Below, one piece after another: positions 7,891-16,384 of a DNA stretch of 34,550 nucleotides; the first letter of the stretch is position 1, and the number at the start of each line of letters is the position of its first letter. Origin of the DNA: Puniceicoccales bacterium (GTDB taxonomy: Bacteria; Verrucomicrobiota; Verrucomicrobiia; Opitutales; JAIRLG01); the NCBI GenBank assembly GCA_031255915.1, contig JAIRRP010000005.1:1-34550 (forward strand). Direction: 5' to 3'. The notes under the pieces were generated by a model that saw nothing but the letters and a program-made list of their open reading frames with translations, searched no databases and had not been told where the DNA came from. A program made the position numbers and the translations under genes.

Positions 7891-9018
7891 ATGGTGAGGC
7901 TCATCCAGGCATATATTTTCAAAGAAGGTTTTTTTCACATCCTTCTCTCGGTTACCGTTTTTGTTTTCATCCTCTTATCCGGCAACGCCATTCGCGATGT
8001 CCTGGAACTCGCGGCCGATGGCAAGGTCAGCCTTCTTCGAAGTCTAAAATTCCTCTGCATTTTAACCCCTTCCCTCATCTCCTACGCATTGCCGCTAGGC
8101 ATTCTTACCGGAACATTATTAACCATAGGAAAGCTGTCCTCAAATAACGAGATCCTCGTCCTTAAAAGCGCCGGCATCAGCCTCTTCCAAATCGCATCCC
8201 CCCTCCTACTCATCGCCATCGGCTTTACCATTTTTTCACTTTTCATCAATTTCGAATACGCGCCTAAGTCGATCGCAGCCTATCGACGTTCCCTAAAAGA
8301 AATGATCCGAGAAGATCCGATGAAATTCATCCGGCCTCGTACCTTTGTGCGCGAATTCCCGGGCTATATCCTCTTCGCAGATCGCAATGAACAGTCCCTA
8401 TTGCGAGATTTCTATATCTGGGAACTCGATTGGCAAGGATGCGTAACCGTCGTGGCCCATGCCGAGACAGCCGAAATTTCCTACGACACAGAACATGACC
8501 TACTTTTCCTAAGTCTTCGCCATGGGACAGCAGAAAAACGACCCCACGACACTCCGGAAAATTTTACGGAACAGTCCATTCCAATGCTCTTCTATGAACG
8601 CATGGATCTGCAACTTCCTCTCGGGGATCTATTGGCCCGTTACGGTTCGAGTGCCCAAAGGCTCAAATACATGACACTTTATGAACTCCTCCGGGCAAGA
8701 CGGTTAGCCATTCAGCAAAAAAACTTTCCGCACCAGATTTCAATTCAGCTCCAAATTCAAAGGCACTGCGTCATGGCCTTCGCCATCCTCTCGATGGTAC
8801 TTTTAGGAATCCCATTAGCGATGAAATCTCATCGCTCCGAAACTTTTATCCACCTCACGTTGGCCATTGCACTCTCCATGGCATTCTACTTCTCCGTCAT
8901 CGCACTGTCCTGGCTCGAAGATTCACCACGATGGCGCGCCGACATCCTCATTTGGTGCCCCAATATCCTACTGCAAATGCTCGGAATTTTTCTCTTCAAA
9001 AGGGCCGCCAAGCATTGA
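7891..9018 (+). CDS. LptF/LptG family permease (YjgP/YjgQ)
   Basis: Inner-membrane subunit of the LptBFG ABC exporter that extracts lipopolysaccharide and passes it toward the outer membrane. From the ATG at 7891 it has 375 residues with the family layout: an N-terminal amphipathic start (MVRLIQAYIFKEG), transmembrane segments near 17-35, 55-78 and 97-117, a periplasmic beta-jellyroll-like domain (about 140-270), then three C-terminal transmembrane segments (about 290-375). An in-frame ATG 14 codons upstream (7849) is possible, but the family normally begins just before the first helix. Neither start has a good ribosome site. F versus G cannot be told from one copy; the partner is not here. 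It implies an LPS-bearing outer membrane. dapL follows after ~120 bp. Confidence 0.85.
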   Translation: MVRLIQAYIFKEGFFHILLSVTVFVFILLSGNAIRDVLELAADGKVSLLRSLKFLCILTPSLISYALPLGILTGTLLTIGKLSSNNEILVLKSAGISLFQIASPLLLIAIGFTIFSLFINFEYAPKSIAAYRRSLKEMIREDPMKFIRPRTFVREFPGYILFADRNEQSLLRDFYIWELDWQGCVTVVAHAETAEISYDTEHDLLFLSLRHGTAEKRPHDTPENFTEQSIPMLFYERMDLQLPLGDLLARYGSSAQRLKYMTLYELLRARRLAIQQKNFPHQISIQLQIQRHCVMAFAILSMVLLGIPLAMKSHRSETFIHLTLAIALSMAFYFSVIALSWLEDSPRWRADILIWCPNILLQMLGIFLFKRAAKH

Positions 9019-9139
9019 GCACGATTTTCGCACCATGTCCCTGATCGCCCAGGCGAGGTTCCTCGAATCTGAGATATTTCGAAATACGCGCCACAACGAG
9101 CACCATTGACACCTTTTCCGAAAAGGAATGATATTTCCT

Positions 9140-10375
9140 ATGGACTTCAAAAATTTATTTGCCGAGCGCATTGGTGGCCGCTCTTTCGGATTCGCAAAGG
9201 CCTACAAGATGGAAAAAATCAAACAGTCCAAACGTCGGGCCATGGAACACTTCCCAGAACGTCGTTTTCTGGACATGGGCATTGGCGAACCCGATGAAAT
9301 GGCGGATCAATCCGTCCTAGATGCGCTGCATAAAGCTGCCCAGAAGAGAGAAAATCGCGTCTATGCCGACAATGGTGGCTCCCTATTAAAAGAGACCGTC
9401 GCGAAGTATATGCACACCCTCTATGACGTCGATTTGGATTCCCAACGCGAGATTGTCCATTGCATCGGAGCCAAATCGGCACTTTCCTATCTGCCAGCTT
9501 GTTTCATAAATCCCGGTGATATGGTCGGTATTACTCAGCCGGGATATCCCATTTTAGGTCAGCATGTCCGCTTTCTCGGCGGAGAAATTTTTGAAATACC
9601 GCTCCTGGCGAAAAATCATTACTTGCCCGACCTAGACTCCATCCCGAATGACGTAGCCAAGAAGATGAAGCTACTCGCCCTCAACTATCCCCACAACCCA
9701 ACAGGGGCTGTGGCTACGGTCTCTTTTTTCAGAAAAGCCGTCGAATGGGCGTTTCAAAATGAGGTTATTTTAGTCAATGATGCCGCCTACGCGGCCCTAG
9801 TCCATGATGACCTGAAGCCGCTCTCACTACTCTCGATCCAAGGTGCCAAAGAGGTGGCAATCGAGATCCATTCGATGTCCAAAGCTTTCAACATGACGGG
9901 ATGGCGCTTGGGATGGGTTTGCGGGCAGGAAGAAATTATCAAAGCCTTTTCCTTTGTGAAGGATTATAGCGATTCCGGTCAATTTTTGGCGATTCAGGAG
10001 GCCGCCTGTACGGCCCTTTCTCAGCCCGAAATCACACGGCGAACAGCCCAGAAATACGCCCGAAGATGGAAAAATATAGCTTCCGTATTGGGTGAAAAAG
10101 GCATCATTGTCTCTCCCGCAAAAGCTGGATTTTTCCTTTATACATCCGCCCCTAAATGGGTGCGTTCCCGTCATGAGGAATCCCTGTCGTTTTCGAGCGC
10201 CGAAGTATGTGCACTCTGGCTATTGGAGGCCCTTGGCATCGTATGCGTCCCCTGGGACGAAACCGAGCCGGCATTGCGATTCTCCATGACCTTTGATGCT
10301 ACCTCGGCTGCAGAGGAAACTGCCTTCTATGAGGAACTAAAGCAGCGCCTCGCCCCTTATCAATTCGGCTTCTGA
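9140..10375 (+). CDS. dapL: LL-diaminopimelate aminotransferase
   Basis: PLP aminotransferase (fold type I) converting tetrahydrodipicolinate directly to LL-diaminopimelate with glutamate, the one-step route used by plants, Chlamydia and many Verrucomicrobia for lysine and peptidoglycan precursors. 411 residues from the ATG at 9140. Seen: LFAERIGGRSFG at the N-terminus, DMGIGEPDEMAD (45-56), NPGDMVGITQPGYP, the NPTG motif (186-189), D214 in VNDAAYAA, the Schiff-base lysine K248 in SMSKAFNMTGWRLG, and the carboxylate-binding Arg in ALRFSM. An ATG four codons upstream lies too close to AAAAGGA. It reads in the same direction as lptF/G and lysS; with alr it points to a DAP-type wall. Confidence 0.92.
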   Translation: MDFKNLFAERIGGRSFGFAKAYKMEKIKQSKRRAMEHFPERRFLDMGIGEPDEMADQSVLDALHKAAQKRENRVYADNGGSLLKETVAKYMHTLYDVDLDSQREIVHCIGAKSALSYLPACFINPGDMVGITQPGYPILGQHVRFLGGEIFEIPLLAKNHYLPDLDSIPNDVAKKMKLLALNYPHNPTGAVATVSFFRKAVEWAFQNEVILVNDAAYAALVHDDLKPLSLLSIQGAKEVAIEIHSMSKAFNMTGWRLGWVCGQEEIIKAFSFVKDYSDSGQFLAIQEAACTALSQPEITRRTAQKYARRWKNIASVLGEKGIIVSPAKAGFFLYTSAPKWVRSRHEESLSFSSAEVCALWLLEALGIVCVPWDETEPALRFSMTFDATSAAEETAFYEELKQRLAPYQFGF

Positions 10376-10410
10376 TATTCTTCGGAAATTCGGTTATATA
10401 ACATTCCCAG

Positions 10411-10453
10411 GGCTCGGGAGTATTCGGTTTGCCCTAGACGATGCTCAAAAAAG
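10411..10453. repeat. Remnant: cloverleaf flank fused to a MITE tip
   Basis: GGCTCGGGAGTATTCGGTTTGCC resembles the left flank and first 8 bases of a cloverleaf unit (compare 21731-21749 and 24475-24492). It runs straight into CTAGACGATGCTCAAAAAAG, which resembles the MITE end CTAGAGGATGTCGTCAAAA. The rest of both elements is gone, so this looks like a deletion scar of the composite block. It lies between dapL and lysS. Confidence 0.5.
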
Positions 10454-10535
10454 TCCGCCAGACACATTACACCCCGAGCCACTCATCTTTCCGGTTTACA
10501 AAAACACATGATTCTCTCCAATCATCCCTCCCACC

Positions 10536-12041
10536 ATGAGGGCTATGAACGATTCCGACACAAGTGCTTCTCTAGAGAAGATAAGCCATGACCTTTTTTC
10601 CACCCGCAAGGCGAAGCTAGAAACCATGCGCCGCGATGGGCAAGACCCCTATCGCCAGAACTGGGATCAACGGCATACCAGCAGAACCGTGCGCGAGCGA
10701 TTGAAAGAAAAAGCCCATTCCATCACATCGAACGAAGTATCCCTAGCCGGTCGCATCGTAACCTTCCGGCTCATGGGGAAGGCCAGCTTTATCAAGATCC
10801 TTGATCGTGAGGGTATCTTACAGATCTACGTCACCCAACAGGCCATTGGCGAAAAGGATTACCAAGCGTTTAAAAAATACGACTTAGGTGATTTTATCGG
10901 TGTAAAAGGTACGCTCTTCCAAACCAAAACCGGAGAAATCACAGTTCGCGCCAATGCCATTCTCCTCATCTCGAAAGCTCTGCGGCCATTGCCAGAAAAA
11001 TGGCATGGCCTCGTGAATGATGATCATATCTATCGGCAGCGGTACCTCGCCCTCATCGCAGACCCCATATCTAGGGCAAGGGCCATTACGCGCACCGAAA
11101 TTCTCAAACACATTCGTCAATTTCTATGGTCTCGCGATTTTAGAGAAGTGGAAACTCCCGTCCTGCAGAATATCGCCGGTGGGGCCGCTGCCAGACCCTT
11201 CACAACTCACATGAATGCCCTGAATTGCGATTTTTATCTGCGCATCTCTCTAGAACTCTACCTCAAGCGCATGCTCATCGCCGGCTTCGATCGCGTATTC
11301 GAAATCGGTCGTGTATTCCGCAATGAAGGGCTCTCGCGGAAACACAATCCGGAATTTACGATGCTGGAGCTCTATCAGGCCTATGGCGATTATCGCGACA
11401 TGATGCGCCTCGTATACGACCTGATCCAACACCTCTGTCATGAAATATTGGGCCATACGCAAGTGATGCGACCCGATGGAAGCGCCATTGAACTCGGTAA
11501 TGAATGGCGTGAAGTCACCTATCGCGAGCTCCTACGGGAAGTTACAGGGGATCCATCATGGTTTTCCAGAAGCAAAAAGGAAAAGTTGCAATTCTGCTCC
11601 GAACACTCCGTCGAGGCATCAGGCGATGAAGAGGACTTTGAAGTCACCCATGCCATTTATGGCAAGCTAGTGGAGCCTTTTCTCATCCAACCGACCTTTG
11701 TGACACAACTTCCCAGAGAACTCTGCCCACTCGCCAAATTGAATTCCCAAGATCCCTCCGTCCTCGATGTATTTGAACTCTGCATCAACGGGCAGGAAAT
11801 CGCCCCTGCCTACTCTGAACAAAATGATCCTCTTCTCCAGAGAGAATTATTCGAAACACAGGTGGGCGACGATAAACAAAACCTGGATAACGATTTCCTG
11901 CATGCCCTAGAATATGGCATGCCACCCGCCGGAGGTATGGGTATCGGCATCGATCGCCTGATCGTTCTCCTGACAGAAGCGGATAGTATCCGCGATGTCA
12001 TCCTATTTCCCTCCATGAGACCCATCGACCACTCCGACTAA
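10536..12041 (+). CDS. lysS: Lysyl-tRNA synthetase, class II
   Basis: Charges tRNA-Lys with lysine in the cytoplasm. 501 residues, the normal bacterial length. Seen: the N-terminal OB anticodon-binding domain (about 65-160, VSLAGRIVTFRLMGKASFIKI), motif 1 (TRTEILKHIRQFLWSRDFREVETPVLQ), motif 2 (RVFEIGRVFRNEG followed by HNPEFTMLELYQAYGDY) and motif 3 (GGMGIGIDRLIVLLT near the C-terminus). ATG at 10536 and ATG at 10545 are both possible; AGGG just before the second mildly favours it, and the difference is three residues. It is followed after 4 bp by miaB, so the two are almost certainly one transcript. Confidence 0.97.
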   Translation: MRAMNDSDTSASLEKISHDLFSTRKAKLETMRRDGQDPYRQNWDQRHTSRTVRERLKEKAHSITSNEVSLAGRIVTFRLMGKASFIKILDREGILQIYVTQQAIGEKDYQAFKKYDLGDFIGVKGTLFQTKTGEITVRANAILLISKALRPLPEKWHGLVNDDHIYRQRYLALIADPISRARAITRTEILKHIRQFLWSRDFREVETPVLQNIAGGAAARPFTTHMNALNCDFYLRISLELYLKRMLIAGFDRVFEIGRVFRNEGLSRKHNPEFTMLELYQAYGDYRDMMRLVYDLIQHLCHEILGHTQVMRPDGSAIELGNEWREVTYRELLREVTGDPSWFSRSKKEKLQFCSEHSVEASGDEEDFEVTHAIYGKLVEPFLIQPTFVTQLPRELCPLAKLNSQDPSVLDVFELCINGQEIAPAYSEQNDPLLQRELFETQVGDDKQNLDNDFLHALEYGMPPAGGMGIGIDRLIVLLTEADSIRDVILFPSMRPIDHSD

Positions 12042-12045
12042 GTCC

Positions 12046-13386
12046 ATGAAACAGGTTTTCATCAAGACTTATGGGTGTCAGATGAATGAACGCGACACCG
12101 AAGCCATTCGCGGATTGCTTAAATCTCATGGCTATGGCATCACGGATGAGGTCCACAACGCCGATGTCATTCTACTCAATACCTGTAGCATTCGAGAACA
12201 AGCGGAAATGAAGGCCATTGGAAAATTAACCTCGCTGTTTCAGCAAAAAAAACGCCGCGATTTACTCCTGGGCGTCTTTGGATGTATGGCCCAACATCAC
12301 GGAATAGAGCTACAAAAACGTATCCCCGCCATTGACTTTATCATCGGGACTGAGAAATTACACCACATCGCGGATTACCTTGATCGGCATTTTGCCAACA
12401 CAGCAGTAAATCCCAAAGGCACCATCGTCGACGTCACGGCGGAGCAGGATTCACAGAACAAAATTTCCACTCGTGATCTAAAACCAGGGCAAGTTTCGGC
12501 CTTTGTGTCGATCATGCAGGGCTGCAATATGCACTGCAGCTACTGCATCGTCCCAACAACACGTGGCCAAGAGCGCTACCGTCCCATGAAAGATATTCTC
12601 GATGAGATCCAGTACCTCATCATTCATGGCGTAAAGGAAGTCACACTCCTGGGCCAGATCGTCAATCATTACGGACAAGGCACATTCCCCATGGTCGATG
12701 GTAAAAGCCCTTTCGTCCAACTCCTGGAAGCTATTCAAGGCCTGGATGGCATCGAACGCATACGCTTTATGTCACCACATCCCGTAGGATTCCGCCATGA
12801 CCTCATCGGATGCTTCGGACGACTTTCAAAACTCTGTCCTCATATCCATTTGCCACTCCAAAGTGCCTCTGATCACATTCTGAAGGCCATGAAACGTCCC
12901 TACAGCTGCGACATATTCCGACAGATTGTCCAGCGCCTTCGAGAACGAGTACCGGATATGGCATTTTCGACCGACATCATCGTCGGGTTTCCGGGAGAAA
13001 CTGAAGAAGATTTTGACAAAACCGTAGCTTTTTTTGATGAGATCGCATTCGACATGGCCTTTATCTTCAAATACAGTCCTCGAAGTCATACACTGGCCGC
13101 CTTCATGGAAGAACAGATCGCCGAAAGTAAGAAAGAAGAACGCCAACAAGTCCTCCTGAAAACTCTAGAGCGACATTCCTATGAGCATAATCGAAAACTT
13201 ATCGGGACGACGCAACAAGTGCTGGTTGAAGGAAAAGCGCACCGAGGAGAGAGCAAGTTCTTCGGACGCAATGCCCATTTCCGCAAAGTCATCTTCGACG
13301 GCCATCCCGAACTCATCGGCCAAACAGTCGGTATCATCATCGAAAGAGCCAGCACGACGGCGCTCTTAGGGAAGGTACTTCCCTAA
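12046..13386 (+). CDS. miaB: tRNA-2-methylthio-N6-dimethylallyladenosine synthase MiaB
   Basis: Radical-SAM methylthiotransferase that converts i6A37 to ms2i6A37 in tRNAs reading codons starting with U. 446 residues. Seen: the UPF0004 domain with cluster cysteines C11 (YGCQMN), C47 (NTCSIRE) and C80 (FGCMAQ); the radical-SAM motif C160-x3-C164-x2-C167 in MQGCNMHCSYCIVP; STDIIVGFPGETEEDF; and a C-terminal TRAM domain ending in STTALLGKVLP. All six cluster cysteines are intact. The start codon lies 4 bp after lysS. MiaB, not RimO or MtaB, is preferred from the exact YGCQMN, the position of the cysteines and the IVPTTRGQE sequence. The transcript probably ends at the hairpin at 13391. Confidence 0.95.
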   Translation: MKQVFIKTYGCQMNERDTEAIRGLLKSHGYGITDEVHNADVILLNTCSIREQAEMKAIGKLTSLFQQKKRRDLLLGVFGCMAQHHGIELQKRIPAIDFIIGTEKLHHIADYLDRHFANTAVNPKGTIVDVTAEQDSQNKISTRDLKPGQVSAFVSIMQGCNMHCSYCIVPTTRGQERYRPMKDILDEIQYLIIHGVKEVTLLGQIVNHYGQGTFPMVDGKSPFVQLLEAIQGLDGIERIRFMSPHPVGFRHDLIGCFGRLSKLCPHIHLPLQSASDHILKAMKRPYSCDIFRQIVQRLRERVPDMAFSTDIIVGFPGETEEDFDKTVAFFDEIAFDMAFIFKYSPRSHTLAAFMEEQIAESKKEERQQVLLKTLERHSYEHNRKLIGTTQQVLVEGKAHRGESKFFGRNAHFRKVIFDGHPELIGQTVGIIIERASTTALLGKVLP

Positions 13387-13390
13387 GATG

Positions 13391-13417
13391 AGAGCCTTCT
13401 CTCTCCGAGAAGGCTCT
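13391..13417. terminator. Shared hairpin between convergent miaB and bioY
   Basis: AGAGCCTTCTC, loop TCTCC, GAGAAGGCTCT: a perfect 11-bp stem starting 5 bp after the miaB stop and 11 bp before the bioY stop on the other strand. A second small dyad (GAGAAAT/ATTTCTC, 13419-13437) follows. T-runs are weak on both sides, so termination may be bidirectional but not strong. Confidence 0.6.
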
Positions 13418-13427
13418 TGAGAAATTT

Positions 13428-14045
13428 TCAATTTCTCGCGCCGTCGCGCCCCTCGTGTGGCAAAGCACCCGAGCCACTTGGCACATACCGTTCAAAATGA
13501 CGACTGATCGTCGCAGCGATGACGGCTTTCAGAGTATCCCCTGGCAAGAATGGCCAAAAACCCGCCATCAAAAGATTCCCGCGAGGAACAAAGTACGACA
13601 GAACCCAATTTCCGAGCGCAAAGATGATGATTTCACCGACACCAAGAACTGCCAGTGTCCCCCACCATGTTTTGGCAAATCCCCTTGATTTGAGCCGACT
13701 GATAACCTCTGCAGATACAACCATTCCCAACAAGTATCCCGACTTCGCTCCCCAAAGCACTCCAGCCGAAGCTCCCGCCAAAACCGGCAAACCGCAGAGA
13801 CCTAGCAACCAGTAAATGGCGACAATAGGCGTCGCCAAAGAACCCATAGTGAGCGCTACACAGAATACCCCTAAGCTCTGCCCCGTAATCGGCACTGGAG
13901 TCCAGGGCAAAGGTATCGTTATTTGCGCCATAAGATAAAGAAGGAATACGCCGTAAGCCAATTTCAGCCACCAAGGCATTGAAATGAGCTGAAGCTGTGA
14001 TCCCAATCCTCTTGGTTGTGTAACATATATTTCTGCATTTTTCAT
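13428..14045 (-). CDS. bioY: BioY-type biotin transporter (ECF S component)
   Basis: Membrane protein that binds biotin and, alone or with the shared EcfT/EcfA module, imports it. 205 residues from the ATG at 14045, with about six hydrophobic segments. Seen: the family hallmark PWTPVPITGQSLGVFCVAL, then LLGLCGLPVLAGASAGVLWGAKSGYLLGM, and the late FLPGDTLKAVIAA segment near residue 180. A TTG twelve codons upstream (14081) is in frame, but GAGGA is only 3 nt from it and better placed for an out-of-frame ATG at 14077 (see that entry). No ecf ATPase or bio gene is adjacent. It suggests reliance on external biotin, though synthesis genes elsewhere cannot be excluded. Confidence 0.92.
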   Translation of the reverse strand: MKNAEIYVTQPRGLGSQLQLISMPWWLKLAYGVFLLYLMAQITIPLPWTPVPITGQSLGVFCVALTMGSLATPIVAIYWLLGLCGLPVLAGASAGVLWGAKSGYLLGMVVSAEVISRLKSRGFAKTWWGTLAVLGVGEIIIFALGNWVLSYFVPRGNLLMAGFWPFLPGDTLKAVIAATISRHFERYVPSGSGALPHEGRDGARN

Positions 14046-14077
14046 AATATAGTTGTATTTATAATTCGGACTTTCAT
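14042..14077 (-). CDS. Possible 11-residue leader peptide overlapping bioY start
   Basis: ATG at 14077 follows GAGGA with an ideal 7-nt gap and encodes MKVRIINTTIL, ending in TGA that overlaps the bioY ATG as ATGA. This arrangement suggests translational coupling of bioY to a short upstream reading frame. The alternative is that bioY itself starts at the in-frame TTG at 14081. The peptide contains no codon run that would suggest attenuation. Confidence 0.35.
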   Translation of the reverse strand: MKVRIINTTIL

Positions 14078-14117
14078 CCAAAATTCCTCACGAAAAAATA
14101 AGAAGAATAGTGATTAT

Positions 14118-14145
14118 GTAATAAGTTTCACTTTTCAGAAGTCAA
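14118..14145 (-). promoter_or_regulatory. bioY: Candidate sigma-70-type promoter of bioY
   Basis: On the - strand TTGACT (14145-14140), 16-bp spacer, TATTAC (14123-14118; four of six matches to TATAAT). Transcription from here would give a 5' leader of about 65-70 nt before the bioY ATG. No BirA- or BioR-type operator was recognised. Confidence 0.45.
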
Positions 14146-14184
14146 TTCACTGTTCTCCGCATTCTTCATATGTCTCAAAATCCA

Positions 14185-14328
14185 GAGGGTATCGTCAAAT
14201 AAAAGATTGATAAAGGGAGAAAAAGAAGGAGAGAGAAGGTATGGGAAAAAGGACACATAGAAGACTTGTTTCTGCATTCCACGCCCGCTCCATCTCTCTT
14301 TTGGTTGCCTGATCTTAATGACACTCTC
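14185..14328 (+). mobile_element. MITE copy 4, inserted at the ftsH stop codon
   Basis: 144 bp, same direction as the copy at 1192. The left end GAGGGTATCGTCAAAT is preceded by CA (a decayed TA). The right end, read on the - strand, is GAGAGTGTCATTAAGA with TA at 14329-14330. This TA plus the first G of the element forms the TAG stop of ftsH, as at the prepilin gene. Confidence 0.75.
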
Positions 14329-16361
14329 TAGGAATGCTTCGATTCTGAAGTATCTTCTCCCGGAGAGATCGATTCTATTTCCTGTTTATCCTGCTTTTCC
14401 TCCTGGTCTTTTTTATCAGCCGTATCATTTGATGCACCTTCAGTGGGATTGGGAGGTGATTTAGGCATTTCAAGCTCTGTTTGAAAATCCCCTGTTTGAA
14501 TCAACTCATACACTGAACGACCCTCAATGGTCTCATATTTGAGCAACGCATCCGCCAATTTTTCCAGTAAATGGCATTTTTCCAACAAGATGCAACGGGC
14601 CCGTTCCCTCTCTTCAGAGACAATTTTTAAAATCTCCAAATCGATCTTTTTCGCTGTTTCTTCACTGTAATTCTGCTCACGAGAAATTTCGCGGCCTAGA
14701 AAAATATGATCGCGATTATCTCCATAAGCGATGGGCCCTAAAGAAGTCATGCCCCAATCACAGACCATATTGCGCGCCATTTTTGTCGCCATTTTAATAT
14801 CCGACGAAGCACCACTCGTGACCTCCGTATCGCCAAATATCAATTCCTCGGCCACACGTCCTCCCATGGAACAACAAATACGTCCAAGGGCATTATGTTT
14901 CGTCGTGTTTAAAATATCCTTTTTCGGCAAAAACATCGTACTGCCAAGACTCTGTCCACGCGGAATGATCGTTACTTTATGGACAGGCAAATTACCGTCA
15001 TCGATCACTGCCTGGACGATAGCATGGCCTGCCTCGTGATAGGCCGTAATTTTCTTGTCCTTATCGTCCATGAGCTTCTTCCGCTCCCGACCATAGGCAA
15101 TTTTATCCCTCGCCTCCTCAATATCTTGACGTTCGACTTCCGTCTTATTGTGGCGAGCCGCCAAAAGCGCCGATTCGTTCAGAAGATTTTCCAAATCGGC
15201 ACCGGAAAATCCAGAAGTATTACGCGCCACATCTTCGAGATTCACATCCGAGACCATCTTGATCTTTTCCGCATGAACCTTGAGAATATCATGACGACCA
15301 TGAAGGTCCGGCAAATCGATCACCACTTGGCGATCAAAACGTCCCGGCCGCAATAAAGCATTATCCAAGACATCGGGCCGATTGGTCGCCGCGATAATGA
15401 TGACTCCCTCCCGACTGTCAAATCCATCCATCTCCACCAAAAGAGAATTGAGCGTCTGCTCGCGTTCATCGTTACCACCCCCTAAACCGGCTCCACGGTG
15501 CCGTCCCACGGCATCGATCTCGTCGATGAAGAGAATACAGGGAGCATTTTTTCTGGCCTGTTCAAACATATCGCGCACCCTCGCAGCGCCCACACCGACG
15601 AACATCTCGACAAAATCAGAACCACTGATGCTGAAAAACGGCACATCGGCCTCACCGGCAATGGCTCTGGCCAAAAGCGTCTTACCGGTTCCCGGAGGCC
15701 CCACCATTAGGCAACCTTTCGGGATCCTTCCGCCGATGTCCTGAAACTTTTTCGGACTTTTTAGAAAATCAATAATCTCAGCAACCTCTTCTTTGGCTTC
15801 GTCACAACCGGCCACGTCCTTAAGCGTCTTTTTTTTGTGATCAGGCGTAAGCATCTTCGCCCGACTTTTTGCAAATCCCATGGCATTGCGGCCGGCATTC
15901 CTGAGCTGACGGGAAAAGACGAAGTAGAAAATTCCAAAAATAATGAGTATCGGGAGCACACTTACCAAAATGTCGGTCCACAATGTATGTGAAGGTTTTT
16001 CTCTCCAATTAAGGGATGAACTCAGCAGTGCATTGAAACGATCACCCGTCAGTCTTCCCTGTGCCTCAAAGAGAACACTCTCCCTAGTTTCTCCATTCTC
16101 CAGCACCATGGGACGACCTAATTTGGCCTGGCCCTTGATTCGATACCATTCGGCTCCACGCGTTGGATCCGATTGAATAACACCCTGTAAAATTCTCCCT
16201 TCCTGTGAGGCCTGCAGCACTTGGTACGTCGTCCACTTTTGGACTTGTCCATGATACGGCGAGTAGCCTGACCATAGAGAGAAAATTCCAGCGATTACCA
16301 GGAACCAAATCGCCAATACTCTCAATTGGAATCTATTGAAAAAGAAATTTTTCCTTGCCAT
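14328..16361 (-). CDS. ftsH: ATP-dependent zinc metalloprotease FtsH
   Basis: Membrane-anchored AAA+ protease that degrades misfolded membrane proteins and short-lived regulators. 677 residues. Seen: transmembrane helices at about 13-31 and 130-150 around a periplasmic domain; Walker A GPPGTGKT (221-228); pore loop MFVGVGA (253-259); Walker B ILFIDEID (276-283); the second region of homology around ATNRPDVLDNALLRPGRFDR (325-344); zinc site HEAGH (442-446). The C-terminal tail after about residue 615 is acidic, Lys/Glu/Asp-rich and low in complexity. It starts 23 bp after the tilS stop on the same strand, a common pair. The stop codon TAG lies exactly at a MITE end, so the last codons before insertion could have differed slightly. 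Confidence 0.97.
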   Translation of the reverse strand: MARKNFFFNRFQLRVLAIWFLVIAGIFSLWSGYSPYHGQVQKWTTYQVLQASQEGRILQGVIQSDPTRGAEWYRIKGQAKLGRPMVLENGETRESVLFEAQGRLTGDRFNALLSSSLNWREKPSHTLWTDILVSVLPILIIFGIFYFVFSRQLRNAGRNAMGFAKSRAKMLTPDHKKKTLKDVAGCDEAKEEVAEIIDFLKSPKKFQDIGGRIPKGCLMVGPPGTGKTLLARAIAGEADVPFFSISGSDFVEMFVGVGAARVRDMFEQARKNAPCILFIDEIDAVGRHRGAGLGGGNDEREQTLNSLLVEMDGFDSREGVIIIAATNRPDVLDNALLRPGRFDRQVVIDLPDLHGRHDILKVHAEKIKMVSDVNLEDVARNTSGFSGADLENLLNESALLAARHNKTEVERQDIEEARDKIAYGRERKKLMDDKDKKITAYHEAGHAIVQAVIDDGNLPVHKVTIIPRGQSLGSTMFLPKKDILNTTKHNALGRICCSMGGRVAEELIFGDTEVTSGASSDIKMATKMARNMVCDWGMTSLGPIAYGDNRDHIFLGREISREQNYSEETAKKIDLEILKIVSEERERARCILLEKCHLLEKLADALLKYETIEGRSVYELIQTGDFQTELEMPKSPPNPTEGASNDTADKKDQEEKQDKQEIESISPGEDTSESKHS

Positions 16362-16384
16362 TTCTACTGAGTCTCAAGGCATCT

